A stretch of 64,000 nt of DNA from Rhodovulum sp. ES.010 (GTDB lineage: Bacteria; Pseudomonadota; Alphaproteobacteria; Rhodobacterales; Rhodobacteraceae). Every line of letters starts with the position of its first letter. The first letter of the stretch is position 1. Positions 16,636 through 26,112 of this stretch are shown here, piece after piece. Under the pieces are notes generated by a model, which was given only the letters and a program-made list of their open reading frames with translations, searched no databases and was not told where the DNA came from. The position numbers and the translations under genes are program-made. Location of the stretch: contig NZ_FSRS01000001.1 of the NCBI RefSeq assembly GCF_900142935.1, positions 72,001 through 136,000 on the forward strand, written 5' to 3'.

Positions 16636-17061
16636 TCAGCCCGCGTCGGGAGGCTGCGCAGGCGCGGTCGACGGCGTCTGCTTGGGCACCGGGCGGGGCT
16701 TGCCGTTCTCGTCGATGGCCACGAAGGTGAACACGCCGCGGGTGACCTGTTCGGTCCATTCCTGGCAGCGGGGCCGGTGCCAGGCGCGGACCTCGATCCG
16801 CATGGAACTGCGGCCGACCTTCAGGACCCTGGCGTAAAGCGTCACCTCGTCGCCGACCTGCACGGGCTTGTGGAACTCCATCTCGTCCACCGCGATGGTC
16901 GCCGCCCGCCCGCGCGAGATCCGCGCGGCCACGTTGCCGGCGGCAAGGTCCATCTGCGCCATCAGCCAGCCGCCGAAGATATCGCCCGCGGGGTTGGTGT
17001 CGGCGGGCATGGCGATGGTGCGGATCACCGGTTCGCCGGTCTCTGGGCTCAGGTCTGGCAA
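16636..17061 (-). CDS. Acyl-CoA thioesterase, YciA/BACH hot-dog family
   Basis: 141 aa. The family signature is visible: IRTIAMPADTNPAGDIFGGW (with the catalytic D in NPAGD), LMAQMDLAAGNVAARISRGR and the EFHKPVQVGDEVTLYARVLK strand. It hydrolyses acyl-CoA esters in the cytoplasm and may buffer free CoA. The tail after residue 125 is proline-rich and non-conserved. Confidence 0.9.
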   Translation of the reverse strand: MPDLSPETGEPVIRTIAMPADTNPAGDIFGGWLMAQMDLAAGNVAARISRGRAATIAVDEMEFHKPVQVGDEVTLYARVLKVGRSSMRIEVRAWHRPRCQEWTEQVTRGVFTFVAIDENGKPRPVPKQTPSTAPAQPPDAG

Positions 17062-17097
17062 GGGCGCTCTCCTTCTGCTGGCGCACGGGTCGCCGCG

Positions 17098-18069
17098 CTA
17101 TAGCCGCTGATCCCGGCCCCGCCAAGACGGGGCGGCGTCGCGCGCCCCGCGCCGGGCCGCGACGTGATCGCGGACGAGCGCGCGGTAGAGCGCGCGGATC
17201 CGTTCGGTCACGGGCCGGGTGCCGTCGCCGATGGGCCGGCCGTCGATCTCGGCCACCGGGGTCTGGGCGCCGAAGGTGCCGGTCAGGAACGCCTCGTCCG
17301 CGCCGTAGGCTTCGACCAGGGAAAAATTCTTCTGGAAGACCGGGATGCCGTCGGCGCGGCACAGCTCGATCACCTTGGCGCGCGTCACCCCGTTCATGCA
17401 GTAGTCGCCCGTGCTGGTCCACACCTCGCCCTTGCGCACGATGAAGAAGTTGCAGGCGTTGGTGGTGTTCACGAAGCCCATCGGGTCGAGCATCAGCGCC
17501 TCGTCGGCGCCGGCCTGTTCGGCCTGCAGGCAGGCGATCACGCAGTTGAGCTTGGAGTGGCTGTTATACTTGGCGTCCTGGCTCATCGGCAGCCCGCGGA
17601 CCTGGGGCACCGTGGCGAGGCGGAGGCCCGCGGAGAGGCGTTCGGCCGGTTTCGAATGTTCCATGATGATCACGACCGTCGGCCCCGAGCGCGACAGCGC
17701 GGGGTGCTGGAACGGGCGCAGCTTGACGCCCCGCGTCACCATCAGGCGGCAATGGACCGCGTCGGTCATGGCGTTGGCCTCGGCCGTCATGGTCAGCGCG
17801 TCGAGAATACCCTGCCGGTCCATCCCGATATCGAGCCCGACCGCGCGGCAACTCTCGAACAGGCGGTCCATGTGCTCGTCGAAGAAGGCCCAGACGCCGT
17901 CGTGAAGCCGCATCCCCTCCCACATGCCGTCGCCGAGCATGAAGCCGGAATCGTAGACCGACACCGTGGCCCGGTCGCGGGGCAGCAGCGCGCCGTTGAC
18001 GTAGATCAGGATGTCGCGGTTGCGCGGGTCGTCCTCGGCGTCGTGGGTGGTGGCGGGCTGGTCGGGCAT
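17098..18069 (-). CDS. Class IV aminotransferase (branched-chain / D-amino-acid type)
   Basis: 323 aa. Fold-type IV PLP enzyme: VYDSGFMLGDGMWEGMRLHD near the start (phosphate and substrate loop), a lysine-bearing segment QDAKYNSHSKLNCVIA around residues 165-178, EALMLDPMGFVNTTNACNFF and TGTFGAQTPVAEIDGRPIGD (cofactor-binding turn). It could act on branched-chain amino acids, D-alanine or be a 4-amino-4-deoxychorismate lyase-like enzyme; the sequence does not decide. The last 25 residues are arginine-rich and extra. It is followed at 50 bp by the gene near nifA. Confidence 0.85.
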   Translation of the reverse strand: MPDQPATTHDAEDDPRNRDILIYVNGALLPRDRATVSVYDSGFMLGDGMWEGMRLHDGVWAFFDEHMDRLFESCRAVGLDIGMDRQGILDALTMTAEANAMTDAVHCRLMVTRGVKLRPFQHPALSRSGPTVVIIMEHSKPAERLSAGLRLATVPQVRGLPMSQDAKYNSHSKLNCVIACLQAEQAGADEALMLDPMGFVNTTNACNFFIVRKGEVWTSTGDYCMNGVTRAKVIELCRADGIPVFQKNFSLVEAYGADEAFLTGTFGAQTPVAEIDGRPIGDGTRPVTERIRALYRALVRDHVAARRGARDAAPSWRGRDQRL

Positions 18070-18121
18070 GGGCGTTTCCGGTCGCTGGGGCAGGGGCAGC
18101 CTGCACCCGCGTCCGGGATTG

Positions 18122-18670
18122 TCAACACGCCCGGGCCGGCGCCTCGGCCCGGTCCGTCATCGTGTCGTCGCGGGAAATGCGGAAGAGGCGCACCTCGGCG
18201 GCGCCCCCGGCCTGCATCCGCGCGGCAAGGTCCGCCGCGGCCGCGCCCTCGGTCGCCTCGGCGAGCGAGGGCTAGCGGCCCGGCCGCGTCACGCTTTCAT
18301 GGGCGCGGCCCGTGTCGGCGGGCGCGGTGCCGTAGGCGGCCACGAGATACCGCCCCGGCCCGGTGGGCGCGGTCCCCGGCCCCGGCCGGGCCTGCGGGTC
18401 GACGCGGATGCGGTAGGCGTCGAAATGCAGCCGCCGCCCGGCCCACTGGCTGGCCCGGTGCGCCATGTCGCGCCGCCAGGCCGCGCTCGCCGCCTCGTCC
18501 ACCCAGAGCCGGTGCGACAGCAGGGCGTCGGGCGCGTCGCGCGGGCGGAAGCGTTCGAGGGAGAGAAGGCCGCGATGCCGCGCGAGGACGGGCCGCAGCC
18601 GGTCGACATGCGCGAAGTCGTCCGGCATGTGGCCGGGCCTGGGCTGGACGTCGAAGAAGAGGCACTGCAT
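18122..18670 (-). pseudogene. Antibiotic-biosynthesis-monooxygenase-fold protein with in-frame amber
   Basis: From ATG 18670 the protein reads MQCLFFDVQPRPGHMPDDFA and continues as a ferredoxin-like ABM domain (RPVLARHRGLLSLERFRP, LLSHRLWVDEAASAAW) of about 95 residues, then GRYLVAAYGTAPADTGRAHE. At 18274-18272 there is TAG after VTRPGR, but the same frame continues with coding character (PSLAEATEGAAAADLAARMQ to RDDTMTDRAEAPARAC) to TGA at 18122. Read through, the protein has about 181 residues, matching two half-domains. The gene lies 347 bp from nifA, divergently, which suggests a nitrogen-fixation or oxygen/haem-related task. Amber may be real or an error. Confidence 0.65.
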
Positions 18671-19017
18671 GGGCCGGTCCGGGCGGGTCGCGTCGGGCCG
18701 GAGTGTCGCCCGTGGCCGGCGATGCGGCGAGGGGCGCGGCGGCCCGCGAGGGCGGGGCCGCGCGAATCGCGCCCGCCCCGGCGCGCGGGGGGCGGCCCGG
18801 CCGGCGACATGGCGGCGCACATTTACGCGGCAGTGCAGCATGAATTGCCATCGAAATCGTCGGCAGGCGGCGCGGTGCCGGCCCCGGGGCGCCGGACTGC
18901 CCGGGCAGGGCGGGGGCAAACTGGACAGGGGGCGGCACGGTGCGGAATACTGCAAATGCAGCATTTCAGGTCCGAACCAAACCGATCCGGGGCGGCGTGC
19001 CCCGGTCGGGAGAGCCC
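18671..19017. other. Divergent control region between the monooxygenase gene and nifA
   Basis: 347 bp of very GC-rich sequence without a convincing gene. I looked for a sigma-54 -24/-12 pair with correct 12-bp spacing and found none; GGCACGGTGC at 18934 lacks the TGC at the right distance. A small palindrome CTGCAAATGCAG lies at 18950-18961, about 60 bp before the nifA start, and could be an operator. Confidence 0.4.
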
Positions 19018-20742
19018 ATGACAGAAGAACGACATTCCCTGGCCACGGTCGTCGAGGCCGCGAAAATCCTGACCGGGGCGAGCGACCCGGTCGCCGCGAT
19101 GCCCTCGGTCCTGAACGTGATGTCCTCGTTCATGGGGCTCAGGATGGGGGCGCTGGCGCTTCTGGACGATTCCGGCAAGGCGCGGCCCGAATGCGGCAAG
19201 GTGAACCCCTTCACCATCGCCGCGACGATCCGGGGCACCACGGGCGCGCCCGCGACCTCGGGGCACCTGCCGGTCGCCGCCACCCGCGCGGTGTTCCGCA
19301 CCGGCGTCGCGATCGTGTCGCGCGACGCGGCCGAGGAGCTGGGGTCCGACGCGGTGCCCGCCGCCCTCGCGGAGGGGCGATACGCCTTCATCGCCGTGCC
19401 GATCCGCGAACAGGTGCACTCGCCCTACGTGATCGGGGTGCTGGGCGCCTGGCGCGACATCTCGGAGGACGAGGGGCAGAGCCTCGACGACGATCAGCGC
19501 GTGATGACGATGATCGCCTCGATCCTGGAACAGTCGGTGAAGTTCCGCCGGCTCGTCGCCCGCGACCGCGAGCGGCTGATGGAAGAGGCGCGCGCCGCGC
19601 TTCACGCCGCGAGCGAGACCTCGCCGGAGGATTGCCGGCTGCGCGGCGCGCCGATCGAGGGCATCATCGGCGACAGCCCCGCGATCAAGGCGGTGACGGC
19701 GCAGATCCGCAAGGTGGCGCGCACCAACACGCCGGTCCTGCTGCGCGGCGAAAGCGGCACCGGCAAGGAGCTGTTCGCGCGCGCCGTCCACGCGCTGTCC
19801 GAGCGCAAGGACAAGCCCTTCGTCAAGGTCAACTGCGCGGCGCTGAGCCAGAGCCTGCTGGAATCCGAACTCTTCGGGCATGAAAAGGGGTCGTTCACCG
19901 GCGCCGTGGCGCAGAAGAAGGGCCGGTTCGAACTGGCCGACAAGGGCACGCTGTTTCTTGACGAGATCGGCGAGATCGGGCCGGAATTCCAGGCCAAGCT
20001 CCTGCGTATCCTGCAGGAGGGCGAATACGAACGGGTCGGCGGGTCGCGCACGCTGAAGGTGGATGTGCGCCTCGTGACCGCCACGAACAAGGACCTGGAG
20101 GCCGCCGTGGCGCGCGGCGATTTCCGCGCCGACCTGTATTTCCGCATCTGCGTCGTGCCCATCGTGCTGCCGCCCCTGCGCGAGCGGCTGGAGGACGTGC
20201 CGAAGCTGGCCCAGACCTTCCTGGCCCGGTTCAACGCGCAGAACGGCATGGAAAAGCGCATGACGCCCGAGGCGATGGCGCAGCTTGCCCGCTGCCGGTT
20301 CCCGGGCAACGTGCGCGAACTGGAAAACTGCGTCAGCCGGGTCGCCGCGCTGTCGTCGGGCCCGGTGATCGACGCGCAGGAACTGGCCTGCAGCCAGGGC
20401 ACCTGCCTGTCGGCCGAGCTGTGGCGGATGCAGAGCGGCGAGCATTCGCCGATCGGCGGGCTCGCCGCGATCCGCCCGCCGCTGCCGGTGATCGACAGCG
20501 CCGCCGGTCAGCGCCCGCCGGGGGGGGCGGCGGCCCGCGGCTTCGCCGAGCCGCCCGTCCCGCCGCTGCGTCCGCCGGTCCCCGAGGCCGCGGTGCCGCC
20601 GCAGGACGACCGCGCGCGCCTGATCGACGCGATGGAGCGTGCCGGATGGGTGCAGGCCAAGGCCGCGCGGCTGCTGGGCCTGACGCCCCGCCAGATCGGC
20701 TATGCGCTGAAGAAGCACAATATCGAGGTGCGCAAGTTCTGA
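19018..20742 (+). CDS. nifA: Nitrogen-fixation sigma-54 activator NifA, oxygen-sensitive type
   Basis: 574 aa. GAF domain at about 20-180, AAA+ domain with Walker A GESGTGKE (244-251), the GSFTGA sigma-54 contact loop (291-296) and Walker B TLFLDE (near 311-316), then a proline-rich linker and a Fis-type helix-turn-helix ([20 protein letters not shown]). Cysteines C426 and C438 ([13 protein letters not shown], spacing 11) and C458/C463 (CSQGTC, spacing 4) form the pattern of the directly oxygen-sensitive alphaproteobacterial NifA, thought to hold an iron-sulphur centre. It should activate the two sigma-54 promoters at 21111 and 25122. ATG 19018 is preferred to one 78 bp upstream, because the extra part is not conserved-looking. 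Confidence 0.96.
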   Translation: MTEERHSLATVVEAAKILTGASDPVAAMPSVLNVMSSFMGLRMGALALLDDSGKARPECGKVNPFTIAATIRGTTGAPATSGHLPVAATRAVFRTGVAIVSRDAAEELGSDAVPAALAEGRYAFIAVPIREQVHSPYVIGVLGAWRDISEDEGQSLDDDQRVMTMIASILEQSVKFRRLVARDRERLMEEARAALHAASETSPEDCRLRGAPIEGIIGDSPAIKAVTAQIRKVARTNTPVLLRGESGTGKELFARAVHALSERKDKPFVKVNCAALSQSLLESELFGHEKGSFTGAVAQKKGRFELADKGTLFLDEIGEIGPEFQAKLLRILQEGEYERVGGSRTLKVDVRLVTATNKDLEAAVARGDFRADLYFRICVVPIVLPPLRERLEDVPKLAQTFLARFNAQNGMEKRMTPEAMAQLARCRFPGNVRELENCVSRVAALSSGPVIDAQELACSQGTCLSAELWRMQSGEHSPIGGLAAIRPPLPVIDSAAGQRPPGGAAARGFAEPPVPPLRPPVPEAAVPPQDDRARLIDAMERAGWVQAKAARLLGLTPRQIGYALKKHNIEVRKF

Positions 20743-20748
20743 GCCGGC

Positions 20749-20931
20749 TCACTTGACCGGCAAACCGCGCAGCGCCGGGCAGAAGCGGCGGTCCGGCGCG
20801 GCGGGCATGTCGCACCAGGTCACGGGACAGGGCGGCGCGGCGCGGTCGCCCGCCCGCGCCTCATCCACGTGCAGGCAGCGCAGCGTCCGGGTCGGGCGCG
20901 TCGGCGGGTAGGCGGGCTCTCGTGTCGTCAT
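20749..20931 (-). CDS. Small four-cysteine protein beside nifA
   Basis: 60 aa, ATG 20931 with a strong GGAGGA site 6 bp before it. Cysteines at 19, 35, 40 and 51 (RCLHVDE, PPCPVTWC, RRFCPALRG) could bind iron-sulphur or zinc; C35/C40 repeat the C-x4-C spacing seen in the neighbouring NifA linker. No family recognised. It ends 6 bp from the convergent nifA stop and starts divergently from nifB, so it shares the NifA-controlled intergenic region. It may be expressed with nitrogen fixation. Confidence 0.55.
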   Translation of the reverse strand: MTTREPAYPPTRPTRTLRCLHVDEARAGDRAAPPCPVTWCDMPAAPDRRFCPALRGLPVK

Positions 20932-21041
20932 GTCGGTCCTCCGTCTGCGGGGGCGGCGCGCCGGCGGCGCCATGGCCCGGACCCATCTACACGGCCGCCC
21001 CTGCCACGCCCCTGACGGGCCCTGTCAGCTCTGCATCAGCC

Positions 21042-21057
21042 TGTCGCGTTTCCGACG
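21042..21057 (+). promoter_or_regulatory. Candidate NifA upstream activator site for nifB (one mismatch)
   Basis: TGT-N10-ACG at 21042-21057, against the NifA consensus TGT-N10-ACA; the last base differs. It lies about 54 bp upstream of the -24 element. Confidence 0.45.
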
Positions 21058-21110
21058 TTCTGTCGGTCCCCGCGCGGGGCCTGCGGCCCGCCGGGCCGGG
21101 CGCAAGGCGG

Positions 21111-21127
21111 TTGGCACGGTGCGTGCT
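21111..21127 (+). promoter_or_regulatory. Sigma-54 (-24/-12) promoter of the nifB operon
   Basis: TTGGCACGGTGCGTGCT: GG of the -24 and GC of the -12 boxes are at the required 12-bp spacing, and TTGGCACG is a perfect -24 half. The -12 box has GTGC instead of TTGC. It is 36 bp upstream of the nifB ATG. Confidence 0.88.
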
Positions 21128-21162
21128 TCCCCGAACGGTGAGCCTTTGAAAGGAGTTTGCCG

Positions 21163-22638
21163 ATGTCCGCCCCCCTGATCCCGATTTCCGGTCTTTCGGT
21201 GTCCAGCCGGCACGAGATGGGGGAGGCGCTGTCCAAGGCGGGATGCACCAAGTCCGCCTGCGGCTCGTCGGCCGGGCCGGCGGACATGGACCCGGAGACC
21301 TGGGCCAAGGTCAAGGACCACCCCTGCTACTCCGAAGAGGCGCACCACTATTTCGCGCGGATGCACGTCGCGGTGGCGCCCGCCTGCAACATCCAGTGCA
21401 ACTACTGCAACCGCAAGTACGACTGCGCCAACGAAAGCCGCCCGGGCGTCGTGTCCGAACGCCTCACCCCCGAGCAGGCCGCGCGCAAGGTGCTGGCCGT
21501 CGCCGCCGAGGTGCCGCAGCTTTCGGTCCTGGGCATCGCCGGGCCGGGCGACGCCGCCTATGACTGGCGCAAGACCCGGGCGACCTTCGCGCTGGTGGCC
21601 GAGCGGCTGCCCGACATCAAGCTCTGCCTGTCCTCGAACGGGCTGGCGCTGCCCGACCATGTCGAGGAGATCGTGGCGATGAACATCGACCACGTCACCA
21701 TCACGATCAACGCCATCGACGCGGAAATCGGGGCCGGGATCGTCCCGTGGATCTTCTTCGACGGCAAGCGCCGCACGGGGATCGAGGCCGCCACCATCCT
21801 GCGCGACCGGCAGTTGCAAGCCCTTGAAATGCTGCACGAACGCGGCGTTCTGGTGAAGGTGAACTCGGTCCTGGTCCCGGGCGTGAACGACGACCACCTG
21901 ATCGAGGTGAACAAGGCGGTGAAGGCGCGCGGCGCCTTTTTGCACAACATCATGCCGCTGATCTCCGACCCGGCGCATGGCACGCATTTCGGCCTGACCG
22001 GCCAGCGCGGCCCCACCGCGGCGGAACTGAAGAAGGTACAGGACGCCTGCGCGGGCGGCGCCAACCTGATGCGCCACTGCCGCCAGTGCCGCGCCGACGC
22101 GGTGGGCCTGTTGGGCGAGGATCGCGGGCAGGAGTTCACGCTGGACAAGCTGCCCGAGGAGATCGAGGACGCCCCCGAGGTGCGCGCGGCCTATCGCGAC
22201 TGGGTGGCCGAGGAACGCAAGGACCGCCGCACCGCCGCCGAACATGCCGATGCGGCCGCCGAAAGCGTGGAGCAGAGCACGCTCTTTGCCGTCTGCACCC
22301 GCGGTTCGGGCCGGATCAACATGCATTTCGGCAAGGTCACCGAGTTCCAGATCTACGAGGCGGACGGCGACGGCATCCGCTTCGTCGGCCATCGCCGGGC
22401 GGACAATTACTGCCTCGGCGGCCATGGCGACGAAGAGCGGATGGAGGAGATCACCCGCGTGCTGGCGGACGTGCCTTTCGTGCTGTGCCAGAAGATCGGC
22501 GAGCGGCCCCGCAAGACGCTGGCCGCGGCGGGGATCGAGGCGATCGACAGCCTGGGCGAGGACTATATCGAGACGGCCATCGCCGCGGTCCTGCAAGCGC
22601 GCGCCGCGCGCCGCGGCGTCGCCGCCCAGGGCGCGTGA
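21163..22638 (+). CDS. nifB: NifB, radical-SAM FeMo-cofactor precursor synthase with NifX-like tail
   Basis: 491 aa. The radical-SAM motif is C75-x3-C79-x2-C82 (ACNIQCNYC), followed by [17 protein letters not shown]. Cys 28, 33 and 55 (in GCTKSACGS and [11 protein letters not shown]) are candidates for the auxiliary K-cluster ligands. From about residue 375 a NifX/NafY-like cofactor-carrying domain follows ([29 protein letters not shown]). It fuses two [4Fe-4S] clusters and inserts carbide and sulphide to make NifB-co for nitrogenase. First gene of the sigma-54 operon; AGGAG site precedes the ATG. The next gene fdxN is 10 bp on. Confidence 0.97.
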   Translation: MSAPLIPISGLSVSSRHEMGEALSKAGCTKSACGSSAGPADMDPETWAKVKDHPCYSEEAHHYFARMHVAVAPACNIQCNYCNRKYDCANESRPGVVSERLTPEQAARKVLAVAAEVPQLSVLGIAGPGDAAYDWRKTRATFALVAERLPDIKLCLSSNGLALPDHVEEIVAMNIDHVTITINAIDAEIGAGIVPWIFFDGKRRTGIEAATILRDRQLQALEMLHERGVLVKVNSVLVPGVNDDHLIEVNKAVKARGAFLHNIMPLISDPAHGTHFGLTGQRGPTAAELKKVQDACAGGANLMRHCRQCRADAVGLLGEDRGQEFTLDKLPEEIEDAPEVRAAYRDWVAEERKDRRTAAEHADAAAESVEQSTLFAVCTRGSGRINMHFGKVTEFQIYEADGDGIRFVGHRRADNYCLGGHGDEERMEEITRVLADVPFVLCQKIGERPRKTLAAAGIEAIDSLGEDYIETAIAAVLQARAARRGVAAQGA

Positions 22639-22648
22639 GGCGCCCGGC

Positions 22649-22843
22649 ATGGCCTACCGGATCGTCACCGGGAATTGCACCCTCTGCGGCGCCTGCGAGT
22701 TCGAATGCCCCAACGCGGCGATCGAGTTCCAGGACGACACCTATGTCATCAACCCCGAGACCTGCAGCGAATGCGAAGGCAAGTACGAGACCCCGCAATG
22801 CGCCGAGATCTGCCCGGTGCCCGACACCTGCATCCCGGCCTGA
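22649..22843 (+). CDS. fdxN: FdxN-type 2[4Fe-4S] ferredoxin
   Basis: 64 aa. First cluster motif [12 protein letters not shown] (C-x2-C-x2-C-x3-C-P); second [18 protein letters not shown] with the long x8 insertion typical of nif-linked FdxN. This small cytoplasmic electron carrier is known to feed electrons in nitrogen fixation, to nitrogenase or to NifB. It follows nifB by 10 bp. Confidence 0.94.
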   Translation: MAYRIVTGNCTLCGACEFECPNAAIEFQDDTYVINPETCSECEGKYETPQCAEICPVPDTCIPA

Positions 22844-22847
22844 CGCG

Positions 22848-23621
22848 ATGCCGGACGGGCCCGACCCGGTGGACTGGCAGGGCGCGCGGCTGGACTGCGC
22901 GGGGTGCCGGTTCGCGGACTTGCGGGCCGCGCGGCAGTGCGGGCCGGGCTGGTCCTGCGCCTTCGACCGCTACGCGCCCCGGATCGCGCGGTTCTTCATG
23001 ATGAATCCCGGGGCCGCCGAGACCTGCCTCGACGCGGACTATGGCGAGACGCGGGCGCAGGCGGCGCGCATCGCCAACCTGTTCCGCGTCCGTCCGCTGC
23101 TGGACGACCCCGACCCCGGCGTCCGCGCGGTGGCGGTGCTGCGGCTGCCGGTGGCGCAGGCGCGCGCGGCGCTCGGGGATCCCGACCGCACTGTGCGCGC
23201 CGCGCTCGCCCGGCGGCTGCCGTTTGCCGATATCGCGCCGCTGCTGGACGATGCCGACCCTTACGTGCGCCTCGTGGCGGCGCGGCGGGCCGATCCCGGC
23301 GTGCTGCCGATCCTGGTGCACGACCCCGACCCGGAAATCCGCATGCTGGTGGCCGACCGCGTCGCGCCGCGCTGGCTGATGCACCTGGTCGGCGACCCCG
23401 ACCCGCTGGTGCGCCGGGCCGTCGCGGGGCGCATCGCGCCCGAGAACCTCGGCGCCATGGCCCTCGATCCCGACCTGCGCGTGCGCCACGCGGTGGCCGA
23501 GCGGGCCGGCGCGGAGATTGCCAGGCGGCTTCTCGACGATCCCGAAGCCCCGGTCCGGGAGGCCGCCGCGGCCCGGCTCGCGGCGCTGGACAGCGAAAGG
23601 AACGGCGATGTCGACCGATGA
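22848..23621 (+). CDS. Iron-sulphur LRV (leucine-rich variant repeat) protein
   Basis: 257 aa. The N-terminus has C17-x2-C20-x10-C31-x5-C37 (DCAGC, QCGPGWSC), expected to hold a [4Fe-4S] cluster; the rest is about eight 24-residue LRV repeats of the type DPDPGVRAVAVLRLP, DPDRTVRAALARRLP, DPYVRLVAARRAD, each starting with an acidic-proline turn. The structure of the Azotobacter LRV protein, also nif-linked, is the reference; its task is not known, a partner-binding superhelix being likely. It starts 4 bp after fdxN and overlaps nifZ by 14 bp. Confidence 0.9.
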   Translation: MPDGPDPVDWQGARLDCAGCRFADLRAARQCGPGWSCAFDRYAPRIARFFMMNPGAAETCLDADYGETRAQAARIANLFRVRPLLDDPDPGVRAVAVLRLPVAQARAALGDPDRTVRAALARRLPFADIAPLLDDADPYVRLVAARRADPGVLPILVHDPDPEIRMLVADRVAPRWLMHLVGDPDPLVRRAVAGRIAPENLGAMALDPDLRVRHAVAERAGAEIARRLLDDPEAPVREAAAARLAALDSERNGDVDR

Positions 23622-23886
23622 CCGCGAGATCGAGATCTACGGCCCCCCCGCCTACGAGCCGGGCGAGAAGGTCCGCGCGAAGAAGCACATCCGCAACGAC
23701 GGCACGGTGCCCGGCCGCGAGATCGGCGAATTCGTCGTGGCCAAGGGCGAGGTCGGCTATGTCCGCGACATCGGCACCTTCCTGAACCAGTTCTACATCT
23801 ACGCCGTCGAGTTCGTCGACAGCCGCTCGATCATCGGCATGCGCCGCGACGAGCTCGACCGCCTGACAGAGGAGACCGCCCCATGA
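23608..23886 (+). CDS. nifZ: Nitrogen fixation protein NifZ
   Basis: 92 aa. NifZ family: YGPPAYEPGEKVRAKKHIRN near the start, then GREIGEFVVAKGEVGYVRDI and FLNQFYIYAVEFVDSRSIIG. NifZ is known to help maturation of the second P-cluster of the MoFe protein. It overlaps the LRV gene at its start and nifT at its end (ATGA), so translation is coupled. The ATG at 23608 has the AAAGGA ribosome site. Confidence 0.93.
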   Translation: MSTDDREIEIYGPPAYEPGEKVRAKKHIRNDGTVPGREIGEFVVAKGEVGYVRDIGTFLNQFYIYAVEFVDSRSIIGMRRDELDRLTEETAP

Positions 23887-24098
23887 AGATCACCGTCCGC
23901 GAAACCCCCAAGGGCATGGAGGTCTACGTGCCGAAGAAGGACCTCGAAGAGCTGGTCGTGGAGTCCGAGAAGCCCGGGATCTGGGGCGGCTGGGCGAAGC
24001 TGTCCAACGGCTGGACCTTCGCGATGCCCGACCTCGACGCGCCGAAACTGCCGATCACGGTGGATGCGCGGCGGCTGTCGGTGGAGGAGGAGGGATGA
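23883..24098 (+). CDS. nifT: NifT/FixU family protein
   Basis: 71 aa. Starts MKITVRETPKGMEVYVPKKD and continues with GGWAKLSNGWTFAMPDLD, the NifT/FixU signature. The function is not settled; the gene is usually found by nifZ or nifK. It overlaps nifZ and the SIR2-like gene with ATGA at each end. Confidence 0.92.
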   Translation: MKITVRETPKGMEVYVPKKDLEELVVESEKPGIWGGWAKLSNGWTFAMPDLDAPKLPITVDARRLSVEEEG

Positions 24099-24925
24099 GC
24101 GCGCACCGTTTGGTGCAGCTTCTGGACGAGGTCGCCGCGGGCGACCGGGTGCCCTATCTGGGCGCGGGCGTCGCGGCGGCGGCGGGCGATGCGCAGCCGG
24201 CCTCGCCCGAGGCGCTCTGCGCCGCGATCGAGGCCCGGGTGCGGGCGCCGAAACGGGCGCGCGGCAACCTCTGGTCGGTCGCGCAGTTCGTGGAGAGCCG
24301 GCGCTTTCGCAAGACGCTGGAAACCATCGTCCAGGCCGCCTTTGCCGAGCGGCCGGCGCCGGGGCCCCTGCACCGCTGGCTGGTGCGGGCCCGCCCGCCG
24401 CTGATCGTGGACGCCTGGTACGACAGCCAGATCCTGGACGCGGCGCGGACCGAGGGCGCGGGCGGCTGGGGCTGGGTGCAGGGCGTCAGCCGCCAGGGCC
24501 AGTGGCGCGAAATCTGGACGCGCGCCTATGACGCGACCGGCGCGCTGGTGGGCGAGGCGCCCGACCCGGGCTGGGAGACGCTGATCTACAAGCCGCACGG
24601 GGTGATCCGCGAGGGCCATTCCTTCCTGATGTCGGACAGCGACTATGTGGAGGTGCTGACCGAGATCGACATCCAGTCGCCGATCCCCGAGGAGGTGCAG
24701 GCGCGCCGTGCCGGGCGGCCCTTCCTGTTTCTGGGCTGCCGCTTCGACGACCAGATGCTGCGGATCTTCGCCCGCCAGATCGCGAAACGCTCGGGCGAGG
24801 GCCACGCCGCGGTGATCGCGGGGGAGTTGACGCGGATGGAGCGGAAATTCCTCGACGAGCTGGGCATCGAGCGGCTGGACCTGCCGCTGTCGGCGGTGAG
24901 CGACGCGATCGGCGCCCCGGCCTGA
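24095..24925 (+). CDS. SIR2-like protein of the nif operon
   Basis: 276 aa. A SIR2-type Rossmann fold is suggested by VPYLGAGVAAAAG at 19-31, a QFVESRRF stretch near residue 68, HGVIREGHSFLMSDSDY in the middle (H possibly matching the catalytic one) and the C-terminal PFLFLGCRFDDQMLRIFARQ with the terminal nucleotide loop. SIR2-like genes of unknown task are known next to nifT in other diazotrophs; SIR2 domains bind or cleave NAD. A link to NAD status or ADP-ribose control of nitrogenase is speculation. It is the last gene of the operon. Confidence 0.82.
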   Translation: MSAHRLVQLLDEVAAGDRVPYLGAGVAAAAGDAQPASPEALCAAIEARVRAPKRARGNLWSVAQFVESRRFRKTLETIVQAAFAERPAPGPLHRWLVRARPPLIVDAWYDSQILDAARTEGAGGWGWVQGVSRQGQWREIWTRAYDATGALVGEAPDPGWETLIYKPHGVIREGHSFLMSDSDYVEVLTEIDIQSPIPEEVQARRAGRPFLFLGCRFDDQMLRIFARQIAKRSGEGHAAVIAGELTRMERKFLDELGIERLDLPLSAVSDAIGAPA

Positions 24926-24970
24926 ACACCGATCCGAATGAGCGCGCTGGCGCGCGCACGCCGTCGGTTT

Positions 24971-24992
24971 GCGGCCCCCTTGCGGGGGCCGC
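24971..24992 (+). terminator. Stem-loop ending the nifB operon
   Basis: GCGGCCCCC pairs with GGGGGCCGC around TTGC, 46 bp after the SIR2-like gene. A short T-run (GTTTCG) follows at 24997. It separates the nifB operon from the nifH promoter. Confidence 0.6.
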
Positions 24993-25040
24993 GGCCGTTT
25001 CGGGCGCGGCCGGGACGCGCCCCGCCGATTGTCGGGTCTT

Positions 25041-25056
25041 TGTCGGGTTCGACACA
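25041..25056 (+). promoter_or_regulatory. NifA upstream activator site of nifHDK
   Basis: TGT-N10-ACA exact match (TGTCGGGTTCGACACA), 81 bp upstream of the -24 box. It is the standard NifA binding site and distance. Confidence 0.85.
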
Positions 25057-25082
25057 GCCCGGCCCCGCGGTGGAGGGGCGGG

Positions 25083-25095
25083 CAGAATATTGATT
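25083..25095 (-). promoter_or_regulatory. Candidate IHF site between the NifA site and the promoter
   Basis: On the minus strand AATCAATATTCTG matches WATCAANNNNTTR except at one position (C for T). The AT-rich patch stands out in a GC-rich region and lies where IHF bends DNA at nifH promoters in other species. Confidence 0.5.
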
Positions 25096-25121
25096 TTCCA
25101 TGAAATTAACCTGCGAGGGGG

Positions 25122-25138
25122 TTGGCACGCTTCCTGCT
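25122..25138 (+). promoter_or_regulatory. Sigma-54 (-24/-12) promoter of nifHDK
   Basis: TTGGCACGCTTCCTGCT has the perfect -24 half, correct 12-bp GG-to-GC spacing and a CTGC -12 half. It is 75 bp before the nifH ATG. Confidence 0.92.
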
Positions 25139-25152
25139 TCGACAGGGGATGA

Positions 25153-26097
<945 letters not shown>

Positions 26098-26112
26098 GTT
26101 CCCCCGTTCGCG

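Noticed and set aside
18934..18956. GGCACGGTGC upstream of nifA as a sigma-54 promoter
   Set aside because: No GC-containing -12 box at the 12-bp distance; the nearest TGC is too far.
18829..20718. Long open frame on the minus strand opposite nifA
   Set aside because: Shadow of nifA; low-complexity R/H/G-rich protein with no motif.
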